DNA of 64,000 nucleotides from Homarus americanus. Taxonomy: Eukaryota > Arthropoda > Malacostraca > Decapoda > Nephropidae. A program made the position numbers and the translations under genes. Of this stretch, positions 34,244 through 44,125 are shown one piece after another (positions within the stretch are counted from its first letter, which is position 1; each line of letters opens with the position of its first letter). The stretch spans positions 194,501-258,500 of the forward strand of contig NW_024737068.1 of NCBI RefSeq assembly GCF_018991925.1. Reading direction: 5' to 3'. The notes beneath the pieces are model-generated. The model had not been told where the DNA came from. It worked only from the letters and a program-made list of their open reading frames with translations, and searched no databases.

Positions 34244-37129
34244 CTATACGCTCATAGCAAAGTCTTGAGCGGACCTTTTCTTTTGGATCCGTTCTGAGCG
34301 TCGAGGGACTTGATCACTGGGAAGGGTATGGGACTCAACACTGGTGGCGGGGTCAGCAGAAGGCATTGTTACGGGGCGGAGAAAACGGCGGTTCCTCCAC
34401 CACACACGACCACTGGGTAACCGCATCTGGTAGTCCCGTGACCTACCGAGACCCATGACTACGCCTACTTTGTCCCAACGTAGGGAGGTCGGGTCCTGAA
34501 CACGGACTTGGGTGCCGACACTCAACCTGGGGAGAGAACGGGCGTGGTCGTTGTAGCGGGCGACGACGTCCTGAACACGTTCGGCGGCTCGGCGATCACA
34601 ATCCTCTGTCTTGGCCTGCCACTCCTTGGAGAAGGATTGAGGGTGAGCAGGGACACAAGAACGAAGGGGGCGTCCATACAAAACCTGGGCAGGGGAGCGT
34701 CCGGTGTAGTTAGGTGTGTTGCGGAGTTCAAGAAGACCCCGGTCGAAGGCCTCGCAGTCAATGTTCCCAGAAGGGGCCACCTTAAGGATGAGGTGCTTCA
34801 GGGATTTGACAGCAGCCTCAGCGTGGCCGTTGGACTGCGGGTAATGGGGCGATGACAACACATGCCGGACTCCCCATCGGTCAAGGAACACAGCAAAGTC
34901 CCGGCTTGTGAACTGGGGCCCTCCGTCGGTTCTCAGGCGTATAGGAACGCCCACGTCACGGAAGTAGTGGCGGAACTTGCTGATGGTGGCGGCATACGTC
35001 GTGTCATTACCGCACTTGATGACAACCGGCCAACCAGAGAGACGGTCGACGATAACAAGGAAGGACTTTCCTGACACAGAGAAAAAGTCGGCCGACACAG
35101 ACTCAAAGGGGCGGGTGGGGTTGTCGTCACTCATGAAGGGTTCCTGCTGCTGGCTGGGTTGCAATACTTGGCAGGGCTCACACGCACGGACAACATTGGA
35201 GATGTCGGAGTTGATGCCGGGCCAGAACACAGTCTGTCGTGCACGTCGTTTGGTGGCCTCAGCTCCACGGTGACTGTCGTGGAGGCGAGCCAAGACGTGG
35301 GGACGTGATGCAGCAGGGACAACTACCGAAGGAGAGGTGTCACTGGCCAGAGGTAGGGGTAGGGCGGCAGCAGGGTAGTTGCTGCTCCCTTCGTGCACCC
35401 TGTTGGCGTATTTTACCTCCAGAATCGGTGTTGGGAAGTCCTGGGAGATGATGGCCAACTCTTGGCAATGTCTGTAGGACAGCAAAGGAGTCGGGACACC
35501 ATTATGCACGTCAATCCAGGCCTGACACGACCTGTTGCCAAAGGTGACATGTGCATAGAGTGAACCTAGGCCTGGGGCCATCTGTGAACCATCTGCCGTG
35601 ACGCAGAGGTCCTTGGGAGGCGGTCCTAGATCGCTTGGAGAGAGCCCCAAGCATTGCAAATGCTGGGGACCGATGACCGTAGCCTCAGCGCCGGTGTCGG
35701 GCAGCATCTCGAGACAGGATGACACATTGCCGTTGGTCACGATGACGCTGACGTGCTGGGGGAATTTGGTCATGGGACGTGAGGAGTACACCCTCCTAAT
35801 ATGGGTCGGGCTTTGTCCAGGGTCGTCGTGCCTCTGATTGGAAGACTGTGGGCGGTCCTTACTGGTAGAAGGGCGCTGAAGCTTCCGCCGACGCTGTCCC
35901 TTGGGTTTGTGGGTAGGGCAACACTTGTCATAGTGGCCCAGACGACCGCACACATTGCACTGTACGTACTTAGCTGGGCACCGCACTGTGAGCGACCAGT
36001 GGCCCTTACGGTCACAACTGTTGCAGGTAGACTGAGCAGCTGGACACACCTGTGTTCCGTGCTGCTTACCACAGTTGTTGCAAAATGAACCGGGCGTGGA
36101 CGTGGTGGGCGAAGGCGTAGGAACAGACTTCTTGTCCTTGTACCGGGACACAGCGCGTACAGCTGTAGGGGGAGCTCGGATGGCAGAGGTGGCACACCTG
36201 GGAGCCTCATAGGAGCGACATATCGTCAACACATCCTTGAGAGAAGAGGAAGAGTCGAGGGAGGTGAGGCGTTGGACAAGTTCCTCGTCCTTAACACCCA
36301 TCAGGATCACCTGCTTCAACTGGGTCTCCTCGCACTGCTGGTGGTGGCCTAGACCTATATCTACCTCTTCCGAGGCTCTCTTAAGACGTACATAAAAGGC
36401 GTCAAAAGTCTCACCCTCCATCTGTCTGCAGCTAAACAATTCCCTCCTGCGCAGAGCTTCATTCTGCTGTCCTTTGATGTGCCGTTGTAGAATGTCCAGT
36501 ACCTCCTCTACAGACAGCGAAGAGGTCGGAGGTACCTGCAGCGTATGTTCTAAGACACGCTGAATTTCCAAGGACAGGCACATACGCAGCTGGATGAGTT
36601 GTTTAGGCTGTGACAAACTCTGGAGATCCACCATTGTAGCATAATCAGTCCACCGTCGCCGCCATTCACGAAAAGTCTGGAAATTCACATCAGGCTTCAA
36701 GATGGGCGGTGTTTGAGCAGCTGCTTTAGGTGGGGCTGGTGGGCGTGAAGAGAGCATTGATGAGGTATCTGAACCATTCAGTACCGAGGCAGTGTTAGAG
36801 CCAGGGGCTTGGTTAACAGTGAGGCGAGATATCAAAGCTTCAAACCGTGCACTGTCTTCCACTCTCCGTTGGTGGTCTCGTTCTGCCTCTGCTTGCCTTC
36901 TGTGTTCATCCGCCACACGTCTGCTAGCTTCATCCTCGCGCCTTTCATCTCTCATAAACTTCATTAAAGCAATTATCTCTGGAGACAACGCTGAATATCG
37001 AGGTGAAGGGCTGCACGATGTTGTGGGAGCTGGAGCGTCATGGTCAGCCTGGTCATCCGTCTCTGCGGAGCTATCATCCGACTGACTCATCCAGGCGCTG
37101 GTTCCACGGCTACGTAAGGCACGAGACAT
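34244..37129 (-). CDS. Gag-protease-integrase polyprotein without reverse transcriptase
   Basis: A single uninterrupted 961-codon frame. Residues 56-105 are a charged coiled coil. About 140-310 is a Ty3-type retrotransposon Gag domain. About 350-405 has zinc knuckles (CNNCGKQHGTQVC, CNSCDRKGHW, CNVCGRLGHYDKCC). The protease motif LPDTGAEATVIG is at about 477-487. The sequence then passes, within about 50 residues of ordinary linker, straight into the integrase: H-H-C-C zinc domain at about 616-654, then catalytic Asp681, Asp735 and Glu771 (spacing 53 and 35), and a GPY/F-like C-terminus. The reverse transcriptase and RNase H that normally lie between protease and integrase are absent. It probably depends on enzymes from a related full-length element. 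The start is the first ATG, near a 540 bp leader. Confidence 0.92.
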   Translation of the reverse strand: MSRALRSRGTSAWMSQSDDSSAETDDQADHDAPAPTTSCSPSPRYSALSPEIIALMKFMRDERREDEASRRVADEHRRQAEAERDHQRRVEDSARFEALISRLTVNQAPGSNTASVLNGSDTSSMLSSRPPAPPKAAAQTPPILKPDVNFQTFREWRRRWTDYATMVDLQSLSQPKQLIQLRMCLSLEIQRVLEHTLQVPPTSSLSVEEVLDILQRHIKGQQNEALRRRELFSCRQMEGETFDAFYVRLKRASEEVDIGLGHHQQCEETQLKQVILMGVKDEELVQRLTSLDSSSSLKDVLTICRSYEAPRCATSAIRAPPTAVRAVSRYKDKKSVPTPSPTTSTPGSFCNNCGKQHGTQVCPAAQSTCNSCDRKGHWSLTVRCPAKYVQCNVCGRLGHYDKCCPTHKPKGQRRRKLQRPSTSKDRPQSSNQRHDDPGQSPTHIRRVYSSRPMTKFPQHVSVIVTNGNVSSCLEMLPDTGAEATVIGPQHLQCLGLSPSDLGPPPKDLCVTADGSQMAPGLGSLYAHVTFGNRSCQAWIDVHNGVPTPLLSYRHCQELAIISQDFPTPILEVKYANRVHEGSSNYPAAALPLPLASDTSPSVVVPAASRPHVLARLHDSHRGAEATKRRARQTVFWPGINSDISNVVRACEPCQVLQPSQQQEPFMSDDNPTRPFESVSADFFSVSGKSFLVIVDRLSGWPVVIKCGNDTTYAATISKFRHYFRDVGVPIRLRTDGGPQFTSRDFAVFLDRWGVRHVLSSPHYPQSNGHAEAAVKSLKHLILKVAPSGNIDCEAFDRGLLELRNTPNYTGRSPAQVLYGRPLRSCVPAHPQSFSKEWQAKTEDCDRRAAERVQDVVARYNDHARSLPRLSVGTQVRVQDPTSLRWDKVGVVMGLGRSRDYQMRLPSGRVWWRNRRFLRPVTMPSADPATSVESHTLPSDQVPRRSERIQKKRSAQDFAMSV

Positions 37130-37669
37130 AACTACTTCATCTGTGTACTGTGTCTAAATCAGTGTTGACCGGTCAGCCCGTCGTATCAACAAGATCTCAG
37201 ACAAAAAATTAATTAAATACACAGATAAGTAGGTTATATATATAAAATATATATAAGGGAGCCGCCGCGGTCAGTGAGTGTTAGTACATGTATGTGTGTG
37301 TGCGCGCGTCTGGGTGGGAGCAGTCTTCTCGAGCTGTGAGTGGGGGTGGAGACGGCGAGGAGCGTCAGTTACCCCTCAGGCAAGACAAGGGGAGGATGTG
37401 AAAACTTTACTCTTTACAAATGCCCAGAACATGCCGTGTACCTTGGGAATCCTTTAGAACAAGGTCACACATGAATGGCACGAAACACACAATGCACTAA
37501 ACACTTCACAGAAAATCACTGTCACTGACACTGCTCAAAGTTGCTAAATTCTTGGAGGAGGGGTGGCGGGCGGCGGTTGGTTGACACAGGGAAGGAGTCC
37601 ATAAGCCGGCTTTCCCACAAAGTTTGCACTGTCACTCGTAATTATTCAGTAAAAGTACACACTGCACCA

Positions 37670-38000
37670 TGTTCGTGTTCTGGGTAATAAGTTCAATATA
37701 CAGGAGCGAACACAAACACCTGTATAGATTTTGTAGGTTCGATTTACTGGATAAGAGATATGTACACAAGGAGAGTAGCGCTCTTCAACCTGTCCGCTGG
37801 TCAACTGCTCTATAGGCGACGTATGGCAAGTGAGACATTAACAGCTTCCATACGTCGCCAGGCACATTAATTAAGCATGTGGGACATTGATAAATACATT
37901 GCCACACGCTACTAGCTAGGCTAAATAAATAATACATAAATGGAGCACATACATAATATACATAGCATAATATAAATACAGCATACAGAATATACATACA
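37670..38000 (-). repeat. 5' LTR of the Ty3-like element
   Basis: 331 bp, same ends as its partner. By eye there are two differences: ATTTTG versus ATTATG near 37730, and CTCTATAGG versus CTCCATAGG near 37810. Confidence 0.94.
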
Positions 38001-41000
38001 TTACTCTAATGGGAGGGTGTTCGTGAATTACATCAATAATCATAATATCACTGTATACGACACAGACTAAGCGACACATCTTGATTATGTGATTGGGTAT
38101 AACCTAGTAGACAGTAATGTCAAGGCTAAGGTCATCTCAGACTACCTTGTCAGTGATCATTATGCAATACTTACTGAATACACTGTTGCTGATGTCAAGT
38201 GTGAACCCCATCCTAAGCTCAGAATTAATATCCCAGATAATCTTAAACTGCACTTCAAGGCCTTTATCCACAGATGGTATGCTGGATATACACCTGGGTC
38301 AGTGGATGAATTTTGCTGTGATCTTGTAAATGTCATTACCACATATTATACCACCTGGGTTAAGTCAAGGAGGAAGGGGGGCAGCACTAAACCACCTCTG
38401 TGGACACATGACCCCATCCTCACCAAAGAAGGAGAGAATGTAAAGCAGCTTGCCAACACTTATAAGCAAAATAAAACTAGTGATAACCTTTTGGCATTCC
38501 TCAAAGCTAACAGAGAATTTCGTGAACTCAAAGGTCAGGTGAGAAACACCTATTGGGAACAATTCTTACAGGGGATTAATAGAACAACCACTCTAGCAGA
38601 AATGTGGAACAAAATTAGAGCCATTACCAAGTCACCCACCCCAGTCCAGCTTCATCACAGCCCTGCAGAATATGCTGACATGCTATTAGACCAATGGTCT
38701 AGTGTGTCACGAATCACTTCCCTGCCTCCTGACATACAACAATATCTTAACACCTCACACATTAATAGGGATTTCAATATTGAAATAGCCTGTTTCTCAC
38801 CAGACCTTACCGACCAGTTTCCTATAACGCACCACGAACTAACAACAGCACTAATGAAAGGTGAGTCATCCTCCCCTGGTGAGGATGGCATAACCTATAA
38901 CACCCTGAGATTGTTGAATGAGATCCCTAACCATCCACTGCTTGACCTGTATTAAATGAGCCTCACACAGGGTATTCTGCCTAAGACATGGACTCATGGA
39001 AACATAGTTCCAATCCCTAAAGCTAATTCTCCAAACTTCAGGCCAATTTCACTTACATCCTGTATGTGTAAAGTCCTTTAAAGAGTTGTTCTAAACCGTC
39101 TCATGTTTCAAGTCAAAGACAAACCCGCCCCTAATCTGTACGGGTTCATGCCCGGGCGTAGCACACAGACATGCTTTGCAGAATATCTTGTTCACTCAAA
39201 AGATAAGACACAAACCGCCTTCATAGACCTTAAATCAGCCTTTGATGTAGCTAATAGAGACATTATACTTGAGCAACTAGCTAATTTTGGCATACAAGGT
39301 AACCTCCTGACATGGATAAAGGGTTATCTGTCCAACAGGTATGCCAGTGTTCTGTTTAGGGGAGTTAAAAGTACCAGAATGAGATCATTTGAGCTGGGCA
39401 CGCCTCAGGGAGGAATGTTAAGTCCTATGCTCTTTAATATACTGATGCACAAGCTTATTGCTGACATTCCAGTTCAGCCAAACGAAGCCGTAATATGCTA
39501 TGCTGATGATATCTGCATTATGACACAAACCAAACTCAGGCTCCAAGCTTTGCTGGATGTATTTGCTCGGAGAGCTGTTGAATGCGGTCTCATAATATCT
39601 GTTGACAAGACGAGGGTCCTCAATCCTCGTCCTGCTCACCCTCTGCCTCTTGACTATAACATTAACAGCATGCCCTTGGAACTATGTAGCTCCTATAAAT
39701 ATCTTGGAATTTGTGTGAATGATGCAAACTTTGTCAGTAACCTTCGTGACAAACTAATGCAGCGCATTAAACCCCTCAGAACCCTTGTTGGCAGGGGCTA
39801 TGGAATTAACATCACCTATGCTCGTACTTTCTATCTTCACTTCATTCGTTCTGTAGTTGACTATCATGCTCTCCATCTTGTGACTATTCCGCCTAAACAA
39901 CTCAACAGCCTTGAGGTAGTGCAAAATGAAGCCATGCTCATCATCCTAGGTTGCCCAAAATCAACCAGAATTGTAAACATGAGGAAAGAGCTCGGACTGC
40001 CCTCCCTATCTGAGAGGATAGCCCTACTTAATACCATGTTTTGTGGCAAAGTTTTGAAGAACAATGGTTCTCAAACTACAACTCAAACTGAGTTGATGTT
40101 CTATCTAAGTAATCCCGACCATCTCGCCAACCTTCCACAAAAGACTCTCGTTGGGGCGTGGCTTCATAAAAGTGTTGCAGACCTCCTGAAACTGAATGTC
40201 CCAATCACCCCAGACGAACCTATTAATGCCATTCCTCCTTGGCTGGACATATCAGTTCCTATTAATTACACTCCTGTTGGTAGTAAGCAAATGTTAAACA
40301 CCGATGTGGTGAGATGTGTCACACTAGAAACTAATAACAGACACATAGAGAATATTAAATCAAGTGAATGTTATGATTTTACTGATGGTTCTGTGCAGAC
40401 AAACACAGGTAGAACAGGCTGTGCAATTGTAATATATAAACAAACAAAGGCTGAACATCTGGGCAGCACAACACAAACTGAACTAACTGGAATCTACTTA
40501 GCCACAGACTACCTCAAAGAAAATGGGGGTGGGGTGATATTCTGTGACTCTCAAAGTGCTTTGAAATCAATGAACATCCCGTCAGGCTCTATGTCTAAAG
40601 TTGCATGTGATATTAAAAGGAATGTGATAACTGCCAATGAGATCAACTTTCGTATCGAATTTGTGTGGATTCCGTCCCATGTTGGAATCAGGTATCATGA
40701 CCGTGCTGATAGACTGGCCAATGAGGCATGTAAGAAAGAAAATGTTGACCGTGACCTTGGTCTGTCCAATGCTGTAATTAAAAACATTTAAGTCAGAATC
40801 ATGAACTCTGATCTAGAAGAAGTGAGAAATGCAGAGAGACCTAACAGTTGTAGCATTAGTAAATATGACAAATTTTGTAACAAGAGGTACCGGTATGGCA
40901 AGCATAAGGACAGAACCAGACAATGTGATGTAGTCGTGGCCAGAATTAGGCTAGGATACAGACACATCTGGCAAGTTAGTAACGCTGTACCCATACCGGA

Positions 41001-41245
41001 ACACTTAGCATGTAAACTTTGTGATAAACCTTTAAAGCATACACCTGAACACTGCATTATTGAATTTGACACTGTAAAAGACTTCAGGCCACCTGACTTA
41101 TTGTATCTTGAACTATGTAATTACTTCATTGAATCAGGTGTGCTTGAGGACATTCTTGCTGTTTATCCCAAATTTGCTAGCCCACACTGATTAGTCTTCA
41201 ATTAGAATATGACTCCAATGTATGTGATCCACTGACCTATATAGG

Positions 41246-41740
41246 CTGCTGGTGAATGTGATGTATTTCCTTCTTTGTGTACGAACCTCTGTCCTGCGTG
41301 GCAGTGAACAGTGGCATTACCCACATGAATCTGACCTATATATAGTGTCAATGAATATGATGCATTCTTTGTGTACGAACCTCTGTCCTGTATGGCAGTG
41401 GAAAGTGACATTACCCACATGAATCTGACCGACGTATATGTATGTATGTGTGCGTGTGTGCATGTATATGTACATGTACATGTATATGTGTATGTATATA
41501 CGTATATGTATGTATATGTGTGTGTGTGTGTTTACATATATGTATATGTACTGTCAATGAATATGATGCAACTCTTTGTGTACGAACCTCTGTCCTGCAT
41601 GGCAGTGAACAGTGACATTACCCATATGAATCTGACCTATATACATTTATAGTTGTTAATGAATATGATGTATTTCTTTGTGTGTGAACCTCTGTCCTGC
41701 GTGACAGTGAGAAGTGATACCACCCTCAGTGTCAAGACCT
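41246..41740 (+). repeat. Tandem units in the LINE 3' untranslated region
   Basis: Four diverged copies of a unit containing GTACGAACCTCTGTCCTGCG and CATGAATCTGACC, starting near 41262, 41361, 41571 and 41677. A TG/TA-rich stretch (41437-41550) separates the second and third. Confidence 0.8.
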
Positions 41741-42210
41741 GACTGAATTACTCAGAATAGGCAAACTGTACTACAAGCTCTGCCAATAAATTTGTTAAAC
41801 TAAAGCTCTCTGTATACATATTGTATTGGATGTACAGTGCAGCTTGGTGCTGGGAAGTGGCAGCGTGGTTACAAGCGTGATGTAGAGAGGGCTGGTTGGT
41901 GAGGATGCTCAGAGGAGGACCAGCTTGTGGGTCGCCATGCTCGCCGGCGTGAGCGAGGGCCGCCAGGCAGGAGGAGGAGGAGGAGGTGTTGCTTGCGGCG
42001 GCTGTAGGTAAAAAGAGACAGGTCACCACGAGGTTAGGTCTTAAATAGAGGGATGTAGGCGTGGCTTAGTAGTTGACCCCCGCTCCGTGATGTATGGCGG
42101 CGCTGGTTGACCTAGACCACGAGGCATACACTGGGGAATTCGCGGGGTCGGCTACTCAGCGACAAGCGTTTGTAGGGGAGAAATCCACTACAGTAGAACT
42201 ATTTTTGGTG

Positions 42211-42232
42211 GGCTTGTAGTGGATTCCTCCCC
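42211..42232 (+). repeat. LTR-A head fragment in inverted orientation
   Basis: TGTAGTGGATTCCTCCCCTA is the first 20 bases of the LTR-A family (one mismatch), facing the end of the copy that finishes at 42192 and separated from it by 18 bp. Confidence 0.7.
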
Positions 42233-42460
42233 TACTATACTGCCTGACTGGGGTCACTAATTCTAAGGGGAAATACTTAACTCTAATCTTAATTTCTAAG
42301 GGTCGCTGCCACCAGACCCCCTCTGGGCAGCATGTACCGTAGCTCGTTAGGTAGCGTGCAGAGTGGACTAAGCATTGGGTTAGGTTTTTCATTGACCAGA
42401 TCGATAAGGGGAAAGAAGGGTGAAACCATAACATGTCTTAATTAATTTATTCTTTATAAA
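42233..42460. repeat. Repeat B, copy 1
   Basis: About 200-225 bp that recur at 50520-50745, sharing GACTGGGGTCACTAATTCTAA, CTTAACTCTAATCTTAATTT and GGGTTAGGTTTTTCATTGAC. Nature unknown; possibly part of an LTR or the untranslated region of an element. Confidence 0.75.
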
Positions 42461-42528
42461 GCATACTGGTAAAAAACATACAAATGAATTGGCCTTCCTC
42501 AGAAGAATAACGAAAATGTTGGTTACCC

Positions 42529-44121
42529 TGTGGGGAGAGGGATGTTTGGGTTCACACTCAGGATGGGATGGAGAAAGGAAACTCACAATGTGCTCTCTAT
42601 ATACATGTTGTATTGGATATACAATGCAGCTTGGTGCTGGGAATGCAGCATGGTTACAAGCGTGATGTAGAGAGAGCTGGTTGGTTGTTGAGGATGCTCA
42701 GAGGAGGACCAGCCTGTGGGTCGCCATGCTCGCCGGCGGGAGCGAGGACCGCCAGGCAGGCGGAGGAGGAGGAGGTGTTGCTGGCTGGTTGGTGTAGGTA
42801 GAAAGAGACAGGTCACCACGAGGTCAGGTCTTAATCAGAGGGATGTAGGCGTGGCTTAGTAGTTGACCCCCGCCCCGTGATGTATGGCGGCGCTGGTTGA
42901 CCTAGACCACGAGGCATACACTGGGGAATTGGTGGGGTCGGCTACTCAGCGACAAACAGCATTTGTAGGGGAGAAATCCACTACAATACTCCCCCTTCCC
43001 TCCAGGCGGTGTAGGAGACTTGGTGTCTGCAGGGTTGCAGAGCACCTGTGAGGCAGAACGGGCGGTGCATGCCTCATGTGAGACAACGGCGATGGCGTGG
43101 ATGAGTCGGTCGCTGGACACAACTGTCTAGATACACAATATCTGAGGGAGTAAAGAGGGAGAAAAAGGGTGTGTGGAGGCGATGAATTTTGTTCTTCCCT
43201 CACGGCAGGTACAGAGTCGTCAGATGCGCCTGCTGGGGTGTGTGGGCCTGGGTCAGGAGCAAGGGCTGTGTCAGCAGAAGCGGATGAGGGCTCGTGACAG
43301 CAGCTGGGTCCACGACAGTAGCAGGGAGTACCTGAGGGAGAAAAGAGGGGTGTGTGGGTCCGCACTCAGAAGCAGGGGCCGCGTCAGGAGAAGCAGGGGG
43401 TACTGCTGGGCCGGGGCGGCGTCTGAGGCAGGATGGGTGTGTTGGGGTCGGTAGGACGTGGTGCTTGGGGCAGGAAGAGGAACGGCTGTCTGTTTAGAGT
43501 CGCAGAGCTGCTCTAGGGTGTCTAACCTGCGGTGTAGAGACAGTAGTTGTAGAGCCGATGAGAGCTGCTTCTGTGTGGATAAGCCAGTCTTCCATGTTAC
43601 TTGAAGACTGGGGGAGTGATCGGTTTCTCCTCCATCCTGTATTAGTGCGAATCTCCGGGAGTCACCATTTGTGGGGATGAGATTGTTTGGTTCACACTCA
43701 GGATGGGATGGAGAAAGGAAACTCACGATGTGCTCTCTGTATACATTTTGCATTGGATGTACAATGCAGCTTGGTGCTGGGAAGGCAGCATGGTTACAAG
43801 CGTGATGTAGAGAGAGCTGGTTGGTGACGGTGCTCAGAGGAGGACCAGCCTGTGGGTCGCCATGCTCGCCGGCGGGAGCGAGGACCGCCAGGCAGGCGGA
43901 GGAGGAGGAGGTGTTGCTGGCTGGTTGGTGTAGGTAGAAAGAGACAGGTCACCACGAGGTCAGGTCTTAAATAGAGGGATGTAGGCGTGGCTTAGTAGTT
44001 GACCCCCGCTCCGTGGTGTATGGCGGCGCTGGTTGACCTAGACCACGAGGCATACACTGGGAAATTGGTGGGGTCGGCTACTCAGCGACAAATAGCGTTT
44101 GTAGGGAAGAAATCCACTACA
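42529..44121 (-). mobile_element. Non-autonomous LTR-A retrotransposon (TRIM/LARD-like)
   Basis: Two LTR-A copies in the same orientation (42529-42985, 457 bp, and 43670-44121, 452 bp) flank a 684 bp interior. The target duplication is ACCC (42525-42528 and 44122-44125). On the minus strand the interior begins, two bases after the 5' LTR, with a primer-binding-like TGGTGACTCCCGGAG (43667 downward), and ends with a purine tract GGAGGGAAGGGGGAG just before the 3' LTR (from about 43006). There is no protease, RT or integrase, so any mobility must be supplied in trans. The interior frame starting near 43690 has no recognised domain. Confidence 0.87.
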
Positions 44122-44125
44122 ACCC

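Larger units (their letters stand above)
33901..38000 (-). mobile_element. Young Ty3-like LTR retrotransposon lacking RT
   Basis: Two 331 bp LTRs (33901-34231 and 37670-38000) differ at only two positions by eye. Target duplication TAACT / TTACT (33896-33900 and 38001-38005). Minus-strand polarity is set by a purine-rich tract immediately before the 3' LTR (34232-34247 on the minus strand, AGGGGGGAGGGAGGTG) and a primer-binding-like TGGTGCAGTGTGTACT directly after the 5' LTR (37669 downward). A leader of about 540 bp precedes the ORF. Confidence 0.93.
33541..41190 (+). pseudogene. LINE polyprotein: endonuclease, reverse transcriptase, RNase H
   Basis: One reading frame interrupted by the LTR element at 33901-38005; the insertion plus duplication is 4,105 bp, and the frames agree on both sides. 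Domains in order: APE-type endonuclease (IGLQEP, MGDFNSRHTVLGD, then VSDHYAI after the insertion), reverse transcriptase (GEDGITYNTLR, TAFIDLKSAFD, GTPQGGMLSPMLFNI, CYADDICIMT), RNase H (DFTDGSV, TELTGIYLATDY, FCDSQSALKS, WIPSHVG, ADRLANEA) and a C-terminal zinc-binding tail (CKLCDKPLKHTPEHC). EN, RT plus RNase H in this order is typical of the I/R1-related group. Four in-frame TAA stops are seen (38068, 38953, 39078, 40789) and no frameshift, so decay is modest. Confidence 0.88.
33541..41804 (+). mobile_element. I-type non-LTR retrotransposon inserted in LTR-A
   Basis: It is bounded by a 12 bp target duplication GCTCTCTGTATA (33529-33540 and 41805-41816). Without the Ty3-like insertion it is about 4.16 kb. 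The 5' end is truncated inside the endonuclease domain, so ORF1 is missing. The 3' untranslated region (41191-41804) contains about four diverged copies of a roughly 80-100 bp unit with CGAACCTCTGTCCTGCGTGG and ends CCAATAAATTTGTTAAACTAAA. Confidence 0.9.
33467..42192 (-). mobile_element. LTR-A solo LTR split by a LINE
   Basis: The LTR is in two pieces: 33467-33540 (starting TGTGGGG) and 41817-42192 (ending CCACTACA), 450 bp together, matching the 452-457 bp full copies. GTAG flanks the outer ends (33463-33466 and 42193-42196), the 4 bp duplication expected for this family. The interruption is a LINE with a 12 bp duplication. Confidence 0.9.

Noticed and set aside
34508..36210. Several 80-150 codon frames within the Ty3-like element in other frames
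   Set aside because: They are shadows of the 961-codon minus-strand frame in GC-richer DNA.
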